57,044 nt of DNA from Acidobacteriota bacterium (GCA_040752915.1 JBFMHB010000010.1:1-57044), one strand, 5' to 3'; shown: positions 35,877 through 45,830, counted from the stretch's first letter. A program made the numbers and translations. The notes: generated from the sequence alone by a model not told the origin.

Positions 35877-38654
35877 ATGTCCGACCGGTCGTATGTCAAC
35901 GGCGAGGGTCCCCTACCCGAGGTTGTGGCGAGAAGCAAGGAACTGCGATGCCTGTTCGCCCTGTCCCGGGCCCTCGGGGAGCCCGGCCTCGACGTCGCCC
36001 GCCTGGCGGCCCGCGTCCACGAGATCCTGCCGGCCGGATTCCGCTTTCCGGAGTCCGTGGAAGTGAGAATTTCCTACCGGGGAGAGACCTTCTCCTCCCC
36101 CGGGTTCCGTCAGACCGCCTGGGTCCTCCGGGAGCCCCTTCCCATCGAGGGAGTGGGCCACGGGACCTTGGAGGTGGCCTACCTGTCCGTTCCGGATGAG
36201 GTCCACCGGGACCGGGCCTTCCACCTGGAGGAGAAGAAGCTGGTCCGCGTCGCGGCGCTCAAGATCGCCAAGGCTTTCTCCACCCTTTCGCAGGAAACGC
36301 CTTCCAGCGTGCCGGCGGCGGGGCCCCGTCCCGAATGGCAGATCATCCTCGATCTCCTCCGGGAAACGGATCCCAACCTCTGGAAGAGGCTCCTGAGGAA
36401 ATTCCTGAACTACCTGTCCAACGTGGGAGCCCCCGCCGTCAACGAACTCATCGCGCGCTTCGACCCGGGTTCGGGAGTGGAGAGGGACCGCGAGTCCTGG
36501 GGCTCCAACCAGCCCCTCCAGAAGCGTGACGTTTCGGCCTTCGAGGGCGTTTTCGACGACCTGCTCGCGGTGGCCAGCGTCATCCTGTCCCACGACGAGA
36601 TCACGGCTTTGGTCAAGAAGTGGATCCGGCAGGACCACGTCGGGTTTCTCGCTCTCGCGACGGAACAGAAAGACCTGACCCTGCCCCAGATCGCGGACAT
36701 CGTGGAGCGGATCGACGAAGCCTCCCGAGAGGGCGAAGAGGCCCTCTCGGCCACCGACGCCCTCAACGTCCGAGTGGCCCTGACGAGGCGCTTTCTCACG
36801 GAGAGGCTGCCCTTCATCCGGGTGGCGAAGGAGTACCTGGGCATTTCCATGTTCGCCCGCCTCCTCCGGAGGGTGATCGGCCCGGCCCGAAGCACGGGGA
36901 AATTGGGCGGAAAGGCCTCGGGGCTCCTGCTGGCCGAACAGATCCTGCGCCAGAAAGGCGCGGGGGATCCGCTCGTGGAGAGCATCCGGTTCCCGAGGGC
37001 CTGGTTCCTGGCCTCGGACGGGCTCTTCGAGTTCGTCAAGCACAACTCCCTGGAGGATACCCAATCCTTCAAGTACAGCCCCCCCGCCGAGGTCCGCCGA
37101 AGCTACCCCTACCTCGAGCAGGTCTTCAAGCACTCCTTCTTTCCTCCCGAACTCACGACCCAGCTCAAGGTGGCGTTGGACGAACTCGGGGAAGGCCCCC
37201 TCATCGTCCGATCCTCGAGCCTCCTCGAAGACAGCGAGGGCACGGCGTTTTCGGGGAAGTACCGGAGCCTGTTCCTGGCGAACATCGGGAGCCCCGAGCA
37301 GAGGCTCTCGGCCCTCCAGGACGCCATCGCCGAGGTGTACGCCTCGGTCCTCGGCCCGGACCCGATCCAGTACAGGCGGGAGCGCGGCCTGTTGGACTTC
37401 ATGGAGGAGATGGGAATCCTGATCCAGCGGGTGGTCGGCGTGCCCTGTGGGAAGTACTACCTTCCCGCCTTCGCGGGCGTCGCCTTCAGCCACAACGAGT
37501 TCCGATGGTCCCCGCGCCTCAAGCGGGAAGACGGCATCCTCCGCATCGTGGCGGGCCTGGGAACCCGGGCCGTGGACCGCGTGGGCGACGACTACCCCAC
37601 CCTGATCAGCCCCGGACAGCCCGGCCTCCGCGTAAACGCCGACGTGAGCCAGGCCATCCGGTACGCCCAAAAAAAGGTGGACGTCATCAACCTCGAATCC
37701 GGACGCTTCGAGTCCGTCGACTTTCAGGATCTGCTCCGGGAAGTGGGCGACGCGTATCCCCTTCTGGAGAAGGTCGTCTCCTTCTCCGAGGACGGCACCC
37801 TCCGCAAGCCCGCCGGCCGGCTGCTGGATTTCCGCCCGGAGGACCTCGTCATCACCTTCGCGGGCCTCTTCGAGGGAACCCTTTTTCTCAAGCAGATGCG
37901 GGCCATGATGACCCTCCTCGAACAGGCCATGGGGGGGCCGGTGGACGTGGAGTTCGCCCACGACGGTCGAAACCTGTACATGGTCCAGTGCAGGCCCCAG
38001 AGCCGGGCGGGCGACGAACGGCGCCTTCCCGTGCCGGAGGACGTTCCCCCGGAGCGCCGCCTGTTCACGGCGAACAAGTACGTCACGACGGCCCAGGTTC
38101 GGGGCATCCGGTACATCGTGTACGTGGACGGGGCGGCCTACGCGGCCATGGCTTCCGAAACGGACATGATGGCCGTCGGCGAGGCCGTGGGGCGGCTGAA
38201 CGCCCTCCTGCCGCACCGTTCTTTCATCCTCATGGGTCCGGGACGCTGGGGGAGCCGGGGAGACATTCTCCTCGGGGTCCGCGTGACTTACTCGGACATC
38301 AGCAACAGCGCCATGCTCGTGGAGGTCGCCCGGCGGAAGGGCTCGTACGTGCCCGATCTCTCCTTCGGGACCCACTTCTTCCAGGACCTCGTGGAGTCAC
38401 GCATCCGATACTTGGCGCTTTACCCGGACGACGAGGGAGTAATCTACAACGAAGGGTTCCTGGCGGGCGCTCCCAACGTCCTCCCGGTGCTCCTTCCGGA
38501 ATACACCTATCTGGAAGAGGTCCTCCGGGTGATCGACCTGGACCACGTGGCACCGGGTTGCCGCCTCGAGGTGATCATGGACGGGGAGCGGGACCAGGCC
38601 CTGGCCCACCTCGTGGAGGCCTCCGAGGCCGGGCGCGAGGACCTCTCAGGATAG
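35877..38654 (+). CDS. PEP/pyruvate-binding (PPDK N-domain) protein with sensor-like N-terminus
   Basis: A 925-aa protein. The N-terminal 135 residues resemble the input domain of some histidine kinases (ELRCLFALSRALGE, VRISYRGETFSS, GTLEVAYLSVPDE). A helical middle follows, then a PPDK/PEP-synthase ATP-grasp domain from about residue 340 (GKASGLLLAEQI, PLIVRSSSLLEDSEGTAFSG, VEFAHDGRNLYMVQCRPQ). The swivelling phosphohistidine domain and PEP-binding barrel of PEP synthase are absent; instead there is a C-terminal domain of about 230 residues of unknown role (FILMGPGRWGSRGDILLG). It cannot do the complete PEP synthase reaction; an ATP-dependent phosphotransfer or signalling role is inference. 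GGGAGG supports the ATG at 35877. Confidence 0.82.
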   Translation: MSDRSYVNGEGPLPEVVARSKELRCLFALSRALGEPGLDVARLAARVHEILPAGFRFPESVEVRISYRGETFSSPGFRQTAWVLREPLPIEGVGHGTLEVAYLSVPDEVHRDRAFHLEEKKLVRVAALKIAKAFSTLSQETPSSVPAAGPRPEWQIILDLLRETDPNLWKRLLRKFLNYLSNVGAPAVNELIARFDPGSGVERDRESWGSNQPLQKRDVSAFEGVFDDLLAVASVILSHDEITALVKKWIRQDHVGFLALATEQKDLTLPQIADIVERIDEASREGEEALSATDALNVRVALTRRFLTERLPFIRVAKEYLGISMFARLLRRVIGPARSTGKLGGKASGLLLAEQILRQKGAGDPLVESIRFPRAWFLASDGLFEFVKHNSLEDTQSFKYSPPAEVRRSYPYLEQVFKHSFFPPELTTQLKVALDELGEGPLIVRSSSLLEDSEGTAFSGKYRSLFLANIGSPEQRLSALQDAIAEVYASVLGPDPIQYRRERGLLDFMEEMGILIQRVVGVPCGKYYLPAFAGVAFSHNEFRWSPRLKREDGILRIVAGLGTRAVDRVGDDYPTLISPGQPGLRVNADVSQAIRYAQKKVDVINLESGRFESVDFQDLLREVGDAYPLLEKVVSFSEDGTLRKPAGRLLDFRPEDLVITFAGLFEGTLFLKQMRAMMTLLEQAMGGPVDVEFAHDGRNLYMVQCRPQSRAGDERRLPVPEDVPPERRLFTANKYVTTAQVRGIRYIVYVDGAAYAAMASETDMMAVGEAVGRLNALLPHRSFILMGPGRWGSRGDILLGVRVTYSDISNSAMLVEVARRKGSYVPDLSFGTHFFQDLVESRIRYLALYPDDEGVIYNEGFLAGAPNVLPVLLPEYTYLEEVLRVIDLDHVAPGCRLEVIMDGERDQALAHLVEASEAGREDLSG

Positions 38655-38760
38655 AGATTTTCACAGGCAACGGGCCCCTTCACCTCTCATTTTAAGGGAG
38701 TTTTGGATGGCCGGCCGGGCCGAGACCCGGATGGGGCCTCGCTTTGGGGCCCATCGCCCC

Positions 38761-38789
38761 TTGACAACCACAAGATGTTGCGCTATATT
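38761..38789 (+). promoter_or_regulatory. nrdJ promoter
   Basis: TTGACA (38761-38766) and TATATT (38784-38789) are separated by exactly 17 bases, close to the sigma-70 consensus. The transcript would carry a leader of nearly 100 bases before the ATG at 38893. Confidence 0.85.
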
Positions 38790-38814
38790 TTGGCCGCGCC
38801 TGAACATATTGGGG
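38768..38814 (+). promoter_or_regulatory. tandem NrdR-box-like operators over the nrdJ promoter
   Basis: NrdR boxes follow acaCwAtATaTwGtgt. The first site here has core CAAGATGTTG at 38771-38780, matching every strongly conserved position, and falls between the -35 and -10. The second has core GAACATATTG at 38802-38811, just past the -10, with one conserved mismatch (G for the leading C). They are 31 bp apart centre to centre, three helical turns, as in known NrdR operators. Binding of ATP/dATP-loaded NrdR would block RNA polymerase when deoxynucleotides are plentiful. No nrdR gene is in the window. Confidence 0.65.
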
Positions 38815-38892
38815 TATTCGGCGGCGAATAACCCCTTCCAATGCTGGACCTTAGGGGCAGGCCCCCCTTCGGCAGACGAGGAGAACGGAGAA

Positions 38893-41800
38893 ATGGACTC
38901 GACGAAAACCGCGGCGAACCCTCCCGGGCCGACCCCCCATCGCAAGAACCCTTCGAGCGAGCCCGCCGCAGGCCCGCCGCAGACCGACAAGCCCGGTTCC
39001 CCGCCCGGCCTGAACGTGGAGGCCCTCTTGCCGTTCCGCCTGAGCCGCCACTTCACGCGCCCCGAATTGGATCCGCTGGACGAGGTCCGCTACAGCCGCC
39101 GCACGTCCAAGATCGTGAACGTGGACGGCTCGGTGGTCTTCTCCATGGAGAACGCCGAGGTGCCCGAGGACTGGTCCCAGCTCGCCTCGGACATCGTCAT
39201 CAGCAAGTATTTTCGAAAGGCGGGCGTGCCGGGGGCGGGGCATGAAACCTCCGTGCGCCAGGTGATCCGCCGGATCGCCCACACCCTTCGCGCGGAGGGA
39301 GACCGCTTCGGCGGCTACTTCGAGAGCCGGGAGGAGGGAGACGCCTTTGAGGCGGAGCTGAGCCACCTGCTGGTGACCCAGAAGGGCGCCTTCAATTCCC
39401 CCGTCTGGTTCAACCTCGGCCTCTGGCACGAGTACGGGATCGAGGGGTCCGGCGGGTCCTATTACTGGAACCCCGACACGGGGAAGGTCGAGGAGACCGC
39501 CAACGCCTACCAGCACCCCCAATGCTCCGCCTGCTTCATCCAGAGCGTGGACGACGACCTCATGAGCATCTTCCAGCTCGTGAAGAACGAAGCGCGCCTC
39601 TTCAAGTATGGATCGGGCACCGGCACCAACTTCTCCCGCCTTCGCTCCAGGGAGGAGAAGCTCTCGGGCGGGGGGACCTCCTCGGGGCTCATGTCCTTCC
39701 TCGAGGTTCTCGACCGCGCCGCGGGCGCCACCAAATCCGGGGGGACCACCCGCCGGGCCGCCAAGATGGTCATCCTGGACATGGACCATCCCGAGATCCT
39801 CGATTTCATCAACTGGAAGCGCCGCGAGGAGGCCAAGGCCAAGAAGCTCGCCGCGCTGGGGGTGGACATCGATGACGCCGTCCACACGGTGGCCGGCCAG
39901 AACGCCAACAACTCCGTGCGCGCCACCGACGCCTTCATGGAGGCCTACGAGAAAGACGGGGAGTGGACGACCACCTACCGCACCGTGGATCAGAAGGCGC
40001 ACACCCACAAGGCTCGCCACATCATGAGGCAGGTGGCCGAGGCCGCCTGGGAGTGCGGCGATCCCGGCCTCCAGTTCGACACCACCATCAACCGGTGGCA
40101 CACGTGCAAGGCGACGGACCGGATCCACGCCAGCAACCCCTGCTCCGAGTACATGTTCCTCGACGACTCGGCCTGCAACCTGGCCAGCCTGAACCTCATG
40201 AAATTCCTCGCCGAGAACGGGTCCTTCGACGTGGAGGGGTTCAAGCACGCCGTGGGGATTTTCATCACCGCCCAGGAGATCCTCGTGGATCTCTCCTCCT
40301 ACCCCACGGACCGGATCGCCCAAAACAGCCACGATTACCGCCCCCTGGGCCTCGGGTATGCCAACCTGGGCACCCTCCTGATGGTCAAGGGGATCCCCTA
40401 CGACAGCCCCAAGGGGTTCGCCTGGTGCGGAGCCATCACGAGCCTCATGACGGGGCAGGCCTACTCCGTTTCGGCGCTTCTCGCGCGGCGGAAGGGGCCT
40501 TTCCCGGGCTACGGCCCCAACCGAGAACACATGCTGGAAGTCATCAACATGCACCGGGACGCGAGCCTCAAGCTGGAGACGGACCTCCTCCCGGAGCCCC
40601 TCGCCCTGGCCAGCCGGCAGGTCTGGGACGACGCCCTCGTCTTCGGCCGCCAGTACGGCTTCCGGAACGCCCAGGCCACCGTCCTGGCCCCCACGGGGAC
40701 CATCGGCCTCCTCATGGATTGCGACACGACGGGCATCGAGCCGGACTTCTCCCTGGTGAAGTTCAAGAAGCTCGCGGGGGGGGGCTACTTCAAGATCGTC
40801 AACCAGTCCGTGGAGAGGGCCCTGGACGCCCTGGGATACCCTCCCGCGCAGGTCCAGGAGATCCTGACCTACATCCTGGGGACGGGCCGCCTGGAGGGTA
40901 CCCCCCACATTCACCCCGCGTCCCTGCAGGCCAAGGGGCTCACGGAGGAGGAGACGGCCCGGGTGGAAAGCCAGATCCCCAGGATCATGGACCTTCCCCA
41001 GGCCTTTTCCATTCACGTGCTCGGCGAGGAGACCCTCAAGCGACTCGGTTTCTCGCCGGATGAGGCGCGCAAGCCCTCCTTCAATCTCCTGGCCGCGCTG
41101 GGCTTCACCCAGGCCCAGATCGAGGAAGCCTCGCTGGTTGCCTGCGGCCACATGACCATCGAGGGGGCGCCCTATCTCAAGGACGAGCACCTCCCCGTCT
41201 TCGATTGCGCGAACCGCTGCGGAAAGCTGGGCCGACGGTTCATCGCCCCCCTCGGCCACGTGAAGATGATGGCCGCCGCGCAGCCCTTCATCTCGGGCGC
41301 CATCAGCAAGACGGTGAACCTCCCGGCCTCCATCACCCCCGAGGAGATCGAGCGGATCTACGTCGAAGCCTGGAAGCGGGGATTGAAGGCCCTGGCCGTG
41401 TACCGGGACGGATCCAAGGTGACCCAGCCCCTCTCGGACGGTTCCACCCAGAAGAGCGCCTCCGCCGAGCCGTCGGCTCCCGCCACCACCGCGGATTTGA
41501 GGTGGACGCCCCTCCAGCGCAAGCGCCTGCCCAAGAAGCGCCACGGATTCACGCAGGAGGCCCGCGTCGGGGGGCAGAAGGTCTACCTGAGGACGGGCGA
41601 ATACGAAGACGGCCGCCTGGGAGAGCTCTTCATCGACATGCACAAGGAGGGAGCCGCCTTCCGGTCCCTCATGAACTGCTTCGCCATCGCCGTGTCCCTG
41701 GGCCTCCAGTACGGCGTGCCCCTGGAGGAATACGTGGACTGCTTCACCTTCACGCGCTTCGAACCCCAGGGCCCCGTCAGCGACCACCCCAACATCAAAT

Positions 41801-42144
41801 ACGCCACGTCGGTCATCGATTATCTCTTCCGGGTGCTCGGCATGGAGTATCTGGGACGGACGGACTTCGTCCAGGTGAAGCCGGAGGAGCTGGAGAAGAT
41901 CGAGGCGCAAAAGACGCTGGCTTCCCCGACGGCCAGCAACCAGGAGGTTCAGGCCGCCGAGAAGACCCTCAAGGCGCCCGCTCCTCAGGTTCCGGTGTAC
42001 AAGGCCTCGGGCGGGTCCCTTTCCTCCCACCTGTCGAGCATGATGGGTGACGCCCCCTTCTGCAACATCTGCGGCCACATCACCGTCCGCAACGGCTCCT
42101 GTTACAAATGCCTCAATTGCGGGAACAGCCTCGGCTGCTCCTGA
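38893..42144 (+). CDS. nrdJ: B12-dependent (class II) ribonucleoside-diphosphate/triphosphate reductase
   Basis: A 1,083-aa adenosylcobalamin-dependent ribonucleotide reductase that makes deoxynucleotides with or without oxygen. NSPVWFNLG, the redox Cys214 in [12 protein letters not shown], the NPCSE catalytic segment with Cys417 and Glu419, and [20 protein letters not shown] are intact. The C-terminal 180 residues include a TSCPD-like region ([19 protein letters not shown]) and a zinc-ribbon tail ([26 protein letters not shown]) that holds the re-reducing cysteines. Length is normal for the long NrdJ class. The start at 38893, not 38707, follows GAGGAGAA. No nrdAB or nrdD is nearby. Confidence 0.95.
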   Translation: MDSTKTAANPPGPTPHRKNPSSEPAAGPPQTDKPGSPPGLNVEALLPFRLSRHFTRPELDPLDEVRYSRRTSKIVNVDGSVVFSMENAEVPEDWSQLASDIVISKYFRKAGVPGAGHETSVRQVIRRIAHTLRAEGDRFGGYFESREEGDAFEAELSHLLVTQKGAFNSPVWFNLGLWHEYGIEGSGGSYYWNPDTGKVEETANAYQHPQCSACFIQSVDDDLMSIFQLVKNEARLFKYGSGTGTNFSRLRSREEKLSGGGTSSGLMSFLEVLDRAAGATKSGGTTRRAAKMVILDMDHPEILDFINWKRREEAKAKKLAALGVDIDDAVHTVAGQNANNSVRATDAFMEAYEKDGEWTTTYRTVDQKAHTHKARHIMRQVAEAAWECGDPGLQFDTTINRWHTCKATDRIHASNPCSEYMFLDDSACNLASLNLMKFLAENGSFDVEGFKHAVGIFITAQEILVDLSSYPTDRIAQNSHDYRPLGLGYANLGTLLMVKGIPYDSPKGFAWCGAITSLMTGQAYSVSALLARRKGPFPGYGPNREHMLEVINMHRDASLKLETDLLPEPLALASRQVWDDALVFGRQYGFRNAQATVLAPTGTIGLLMDCDTTGIEPDFSLVKFKKLAGGGYFKIVNQSVERALDALGYPPAQVQEILTYILGTGRLEGTPHIHPASLQAKGLTEEETARVESQIPRIMDLPQAFSIHVLGEETLKRLGFSPDEARKPSFNLLAALGFTQAQIEEASLVACGHMTIEGAPYLKDEHLPVFDCANRCGKLGRRFIAPLGHVKMMAAAQPFISGAISKTVNLPASITPEEIERIYVEAWKRGLKALAVYRDGSKVTQPLSDGSTQKSASAEPSAPATTADLRWTPLQRKRLPKKRHGFTQEARVGGQKVYLRTGEYEDGRLGELFIDMHKEGAAFRSLMNCFAIAVSLGLQYGVPLEEYVDCFTFTRFEPQGPVSDHPNIKYATSVIDYLFRVLGMEYLGRTDFVQVKPEELEKIEAQKTLASPTASNQEVQAAEKTLKAPAPQVPVYKASGGSLSSHLSSMMGDAPFCNICGHITVRNGSCYKCLNCGNSLGCS

Positions 42145-42166
42145 CGAACCTTCCACCCGTTGAAGC

Positions 42167-42200
42167 AGGGCCCGTCCTTCATCGGACGGGCCCTTTCTTT
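42167..42200 (+). terminator. intrinsic terminator of nrdJ
   Basis: AGGGCCCGTCC and GGACGGGCCCT form an 11-bp perfect stem with a six-base loop, followed by TTCTTT. Confidence 0.88.
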
Positions 42201-42293
42201 CAGGGCTCCCAAACCCGGCGAGCCCACACGGCCCTCGTGCCTCTCCTGAGAATATACCCCGCCCTACCCAGCGTTATGCTGTCGGAGGACCGG

Positions 42294-42956
42294 ATGCGCC
42301 CATCCAGAACTTTCATCGCAGCCGCCGTCTTCGCCACGATCGCCCTCCCCTTCTGCCGAGCGCAGGCTCGGGTTCCGGGGACGGCAAGGAGCGGACCCAT
42401 GGATCGCGAAGTCGTCACCCTTGCGGGGGGGTGCTTCTGGTGCCTCGAGGCCGTCTTTCAGGACCTCAAGGGCGTCGTCTCGGTGGAGTCCGGATACTCG
42501 GGAGGCCACGTGGAAAACCCCTCGTACAAGGACGTTTGCTCGGGTACGACGGGCCATGCCGAGGCGGTCCAGATCACCTTCGACCCCGCCGTCGTGAGCC
42601 TGGACGACCTTCTGGAGGTCTTCTTCGCCCTGCACGACCCCACGACCCTCAACCGACAGGGGGCGGACACGGGCACCCAGTACCGGTCGGCGATCTTCTA
42701 CCGGAACCCCGGGCAGAGAGCCGCCGCCGAAAAGGCGATCCGGAACCTGACGGAAGGGAAGGCCTACGCGGGCCCCATCGTGACCGAATTGGCGCCTTTC
42801 CGCGCCTTCTACCGCGCCGAGGCCTACCACCAGAACTACTACCGGCAGAACCCCTTCCAGCCCTACTGCCAGATGGTCATTTCTCCCAAACTGGCGAAGT
42901 TGCAGAAACTCTTCAAGGACAGGCTGGTCGAGACCGGTGAGGGCGGAGGGAAGTAG
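42294..42956 (+). CDS. msrA: peptide methionine sulfoxide reductase MsrA, exported
   Basis: A 220-aa MsrA. Residues 1-25 form a signal peptide ending in CRAQA, so this copy probably acts outside the cytoplasm, where it would repair S-methionine sulfoxide in envelope proteins. The nucleophile is Cys47 in GGCFWC (Cys50 follows), the Tyr/Asp/Glu substrate-binding residues are in [13 protein letters not shown] and TGHAEAV, and other cysteines lie in YKDVCSG and PYCQMV. The ATG at 42294 has GGAGG five bases upstream. There is no fused MsrB domain. The electron donor is unknown. Confidence 0.93.
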   Translation: MRPSRTFIAAAVFATIALPFCRAQARVPGTARSGPMDREVVTLAGGCFWCLEAVFQDLKGVVSVESGYSGGHVENPSYKDVCSGTTGHAEAVQITFDPAVVSLDDLLEVFFALHDPTTLNRQGADTGTQYRSAIFYRNPGQRAAAEKAIRNLTEGKAYAGPIVTELAPFRAFYRAEAYHQNYYRQNPFQPYCQMVISPKLAKLQKLFKDRLVETGEGGGK

Positions 42957-43025
42957 CGCGGGTGGGCACGGATCCAGGACGGAGACGGAAGGGAGGAGAG
43001 GTTCCGCGGCTTCCGCCCCGGCCCC

Positions 43026-43205
43026 TCACCCTTCTTCCAGCACTCCCGAATCAGGCAAGAGAATGGGGATCCCCTCCTCGATGGGATAGACCCTCCGGCA
43101 CTCGGTGCAGACGAGCTGTTCCTTCCCGCCCTTTTCCCGGTACTCGAAGGGCGCCTTGCAGAGGGGACAGGCGAGGATCTCCAAAAAGTCCTTGTCCAAC
43201 GGCAT
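43026..43205 (-). CDS. Trm112-family zinc-ribbon protein (59 aa)
   Basis: A short gene whose protein reads MPLDKDFLEILACPLC, a run to CTEC, then RVYPIEEGIPILLP. The two CxxC pairs (Cys13/Cys16 and Cys33/Cys36) form the zinc ribbon, and the YPIxxGIPxLL motif is the signature of bacterial Trm112 (YcaR-like) proteins. Eukaryotic and archaeal Trm112 activate methyltransferases; the bacterial partner is usually unclear. GGGAGG lies eight bases before the ATG. It is convergent with msrA and divergent from the DUF4388 operon. Confidence 0.88.
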   Translation of the reverse strand: MPLDKDFLEILACPLCKAPFEYREKGGKEQLVCTECRRVYPIEEGIPILLPDSGVLEEG

Positions 43206-43335
43206 GGAAACGGCCTCCCATCCCAGTGTAGTGCAATCGCCTTGCCCCGTCGAGGGACGAGGCGGGCGCCGCCGCGTTCGTTCCCCTGTCCACCCGGAGC
43301 CTTCCGGCCTGCCTCCGGCGCTCTCCGGAGGCAGG

Positions 43336-43364
43336 TTGAACCCCCGCTTACTCCAAGATATACT
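43336..43364 (+). promoter_or_regulatory. promoter of the DUF4388-rnj-uppP run
   Basis: TTGAAC (43336-43341) and TATACT (43359-43364) with a 17-base spacer. The start codon follows at 43385. Confidence 0.7.
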
Positions 43365-43384
43365 AAGGGTTTGAAGGGAGACGC

Positions 43385-44143
43385 ATGGCCGAGTTCATCT
43401 TCCAGGGGCCGCTGGCGGACAATCCCCTGCCCGAGGTCCTGCAGAAGATCCATTACTACAAGGTCCCCGGTGTCCTCAAGGTGAGCCGGGACGATGGCCA
43501 CAAGCAGATCTTCATTTCCGGGGGGGAGATCATCTTCGCCACGTCGTCCTTCAGCCCGGACCGCCTGGGAGAGTTCCTGCTGGACAGGGCCCGGATCACC
43601 CAGGCCCAGTACGACCTCTCGGTGGAGCGCATGCGCGCGACGGGAAAGCGGCAGGGGACGGTGCTGGTCGAGGCCGGCATCCTGACCCCCCAGGACCTCT
43701 TCGAGGCCGTCAAGGAACAGGTCATGGCCATCGTCTGGTCCCTGTTCGACTGGGTCGAGGGCGAGGTCACCTTCAAGGTCGGCAAATTCAAGGACGACGA
43801 GGTCATCAAGTTGAGCCTCGACACGCGGGCGGCCATCCTCCGCGGGATCAAGGGCATCACGGACCCCAAGAGGGTGGTGAAGTGGCTTGGCCGGAAGGAG
43901 GACGTGTTCGAGACCAGCGACAACGCCCTTCTCCTGCTTCCCAGCCTCCCGCTCACGGCCGAGGACCGCCACGTCTTCCGGCTCGTGGACGGCCAGCGCA
44001 CGCTCCTCGAGGTGATCCGGTCCGCCGCCGCGGATTCGGGCAAGACGGCCAAGATCCTCTACGCCCTCTACATTCTCGGGCTCATCCGCCGGAGGGAATC
44101 GGTGATCAAGGTCACCGTTTCCCCCACCCAGAGGCTCCCCTGA
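43385..44143 (+). CDS. DUF4388 (PATAN-like) domain protein
   Basis: A 252-aa soluble protein. The first 150 residues are a DUF4388 domain: FIFQGPLADNPLPEVLQKIHYYKVPGVLKVSR, ISGGEIIFATSS and the helix-rich DRLGEFLLDRARI. These domains are common in gliding bacteria, Deltaproteobacteria and Acidobacteriota next to two-component or GTPase genes and are thought to be protein-interaction modules. The last 80 residues form a winged-helix-like tail (LTAEDRHVFRLVDGQRTLLEVI). It starts the run DUF4388-rnj-uppP-MFS and ends one base before rnj. GAAGGGAG precedes the ATG. Confidence 0.85.
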   Translation: MAEFIFQGPLADNPLPEVLQKIHYYKVPGVLKVSRDDGHKQIFISGGEIIFATSSFSPDRLGEFLLDRARITQAQYDLSVERMRATGKRQGTVLVEAGILTPQDLFEAVKEQVMAIVWSLFDWVEGEVTFKVGKFKDDEVIKLSLDTRAAILRGIKGITDPKRVVKWLGRKEDVFETSDNALLLLPSLPLTAEDRHVFRLVDGQRTLLEVIRSAAADSGKTAKILYALYILGLIRRRESVIKVTVSPTQRLP

Positions 44144-44144
44144 C

Positions 44145-45791
44145 ATGCTCAAGATCGCGTTTCTCGGGGGGCTCGGGGATTTCGGGAAGAACCTCACGGT
44201 CCTCGACCAGGACGGGGACCTGCTGGTGGTGGATTGCGGGAGCCAGTTTCCCGAGTCCGACTTCCCGGGAGTGGATCTCGTCATCCCCGACTTCTCGTAC
44301 ATCGCGGAAAGGGCCGAGCGTCTGCGCGGCATCGTTCTCACCCACGGACACGAGGACCACATCGGCGCCGTGGGCTTCCTGCTCCGGGCCTGTCCGGCTC
44401 CCCTCTTCGGAACGGCGATCACGCTGGGGCTCGCGGGGCGGAAGATGCGCGAACTCGGCGCCGAAGCGCCCCGGGTCACCCTCCTCGATCCGGGAAAGCC
44501 CCTTTCGGCGGGCCCCTTTCGATTCGAGGGAATTCCCGTCACCCATTCGGTTCCCGACGCCGTCTCCCTCCTGATCCACGCTCCGGACGCCACGCTCCTC
44601 CACACGGGCGACTTCAAGTTCGACCAGGCCCCCCTCGACGGCCGGCTCTCCCATTACCACCGATTCCAGGAGGCCGGCCGGGCCGGCGTCACGGCGATGC
44701 TCATCGACAGCACGAACGTGGAATTGGAAGGCATGGTGGGCTCCGAGACCCGCGTGCGCCAGGCCCTGGAGCGCTACGTGGCGGGCCAGACGGCCAAGCT
44801 CTTCGTGGCGCTGTTCTCGACGAACCTCATGCGCGTCCAGGTTCTGCTCGATCTCGCCGCCCGGTACGGCCGGAAGGTCGCCCTCTTCGGCCGGTCCCTC
44901 TCCGAGAACGTCCGGGTGGGCCAGGATGTGGGGTACCTCCGGGTTCCCGAGGGCGTCCTGGTATCCCCGGAGGACGTGCCGGACCTCCCCAGGGAGAGCG
45001 TCATCGTCCTGACCTCGGGTTCCCAGGCGGAGCCCTTCTCGGCGCTCAGCCGCATCGCCTTCGACGAGAACAAGAACCTCTTCGTGGAGGAGGGGGACCT
45101 CCTCATCCTCTCCGCGCGCATCATCCCGGGCAACGAGAAGCGGGTGGCCCGGGTCGTGAACCAGGTTTACCGAAACGGCGGCGAGGTGGTCACCTCCCGC
45201 GACGATCGGGTCCACGTCTCCGGCCACGCGGCCCAGGAGGAAATCCGGCTCATGACCTCGTGGGTCAGGCCGACCTACTACATCCCCGTCCACGGCGAGT
45301 TCCGCCAGCTCAAGGGGAACGCCAAGCTCGCGGAGGAGATGGGCTACGAACGCCACAGAATCCTGCTGGCGGGGACGGGGGACGCGCTGAAGTTCGAGAA
45401 GGGCGCCTTTGCGGGCCGGGAGGAGGTCCCGGCGGGGAGCGTGCTCATCGACGGGGACTCGGCGGACCCCGTGGACCGGCTCGTCGTCCGCGACCGCCGC
45501 CACATCTCCACGGGAGGCGTCGTGGTCCCCATCGTCGTGGTCAACCGGCAGACCTGCCGGATGGAAACGGACCCCGAGATCATCAGCCGCGGCTACTCCT
45601 TCCTCGACGGAGAGAACGGAGGGGCGGAGGAGATCCGGAGAGAGATCGCGGGCCTGTTCCGGGGGCTCTCCCAGGAGGAGATCCGGGATGACGCCGTTCT
45701 CAAGGCCAAGGTCAAGTCCGCCGTGAAGCGCGTGCTCAAGCGCAACGAAGCGGGCATCCCCCTCATCATCCCCGTGGTCATGGGGATCTAA
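44145..45791 (+). CDS. rnj: ribonuclease J
   Basis: A 548-aa metallo-beta-lactamase/beta-CASP ribonuclease with 5'-3' exo- and endonuclease roles in mRNA decay and rRNA maturation. The zinc motif HGHEDHIGA starts at His67 (His67, His69, Asp71, His72). Further metal ligands are in GIPVTHSVPDA and LLHTGDFKFD. The beta-CASP motifs are FGRSLSENV, LTSGSQAEPF and YIPVHGEFRQL. The C-terminal dimer domain is complete. It is co-transcribed with the DUF4388 gene upstream. Confidence 0.95.
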   Translation: MLKIAFLGGLGDFGKNLTVLDQDGDLLVVDCGSQFPESDFPGVDLVIPDFSYIAERAERLRGIVLTHGHEDHIGAVGFLLRACPAPLFGTAITLGLAGRKMRELGAEAPRVTLLDPGKPLSAGPFRFEGIPVTHSVPDAVSLLIHAPDATLLHTGDFKFDQAPLDGRLSHYHRFQEAGRAGVTAMLIDSTNVELEGMVGSETRVRQALERYVAGQTAKLFVALFSTNLMRVQVLLDLAARYGRKVALFGRSLSENVRVGQDVGYLRVPEGVLVSPEDVPDLPRESVIVLTSGSQAEPFSALSRIAFDENKNLFVEEGDLLILSARIIPGNEKRVARVVNQVYRNGGEVVTSRDDRVHVSGHAAQEEIRLMTSWVRPTYYIPVHGEFRQLKGNAKLAEEMGYERHRILLAGTGDALKFEKGAFAGREEVPAGSVLIDGDSADPVDRLVVRDRRHISTGGVVVPIVVVNRQTCRMETDPEIISRGYSFLDGENGGAEEIRREIAGLFRGLSQEEIRDDAVLKAKVKSAVKRVLKRNEAGIPLIIPVVMGI

Positions 45792-45830
45792 CGCGGGCTC
45801 CCGCTCCAGCCCGCCCCTCCCGGAGGGCGC

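Noticed and set aside
38655-38892. A cobalamin riboswitch upstream of the B12-dependent reductase gene
   Set aside because: The leader is under 110 bases and lacks the B12-box core and the usual long aptamer; the visible control signal is the pair of NrdR-like boxes.
42863-44617. A long minus-strand frame spanning msrA, the Trm112 gene and part of rnj
   Set aside because: It is out of frame with the Trm112 gene and has no domain; the true minus-strand gene there is the 59-aa one.
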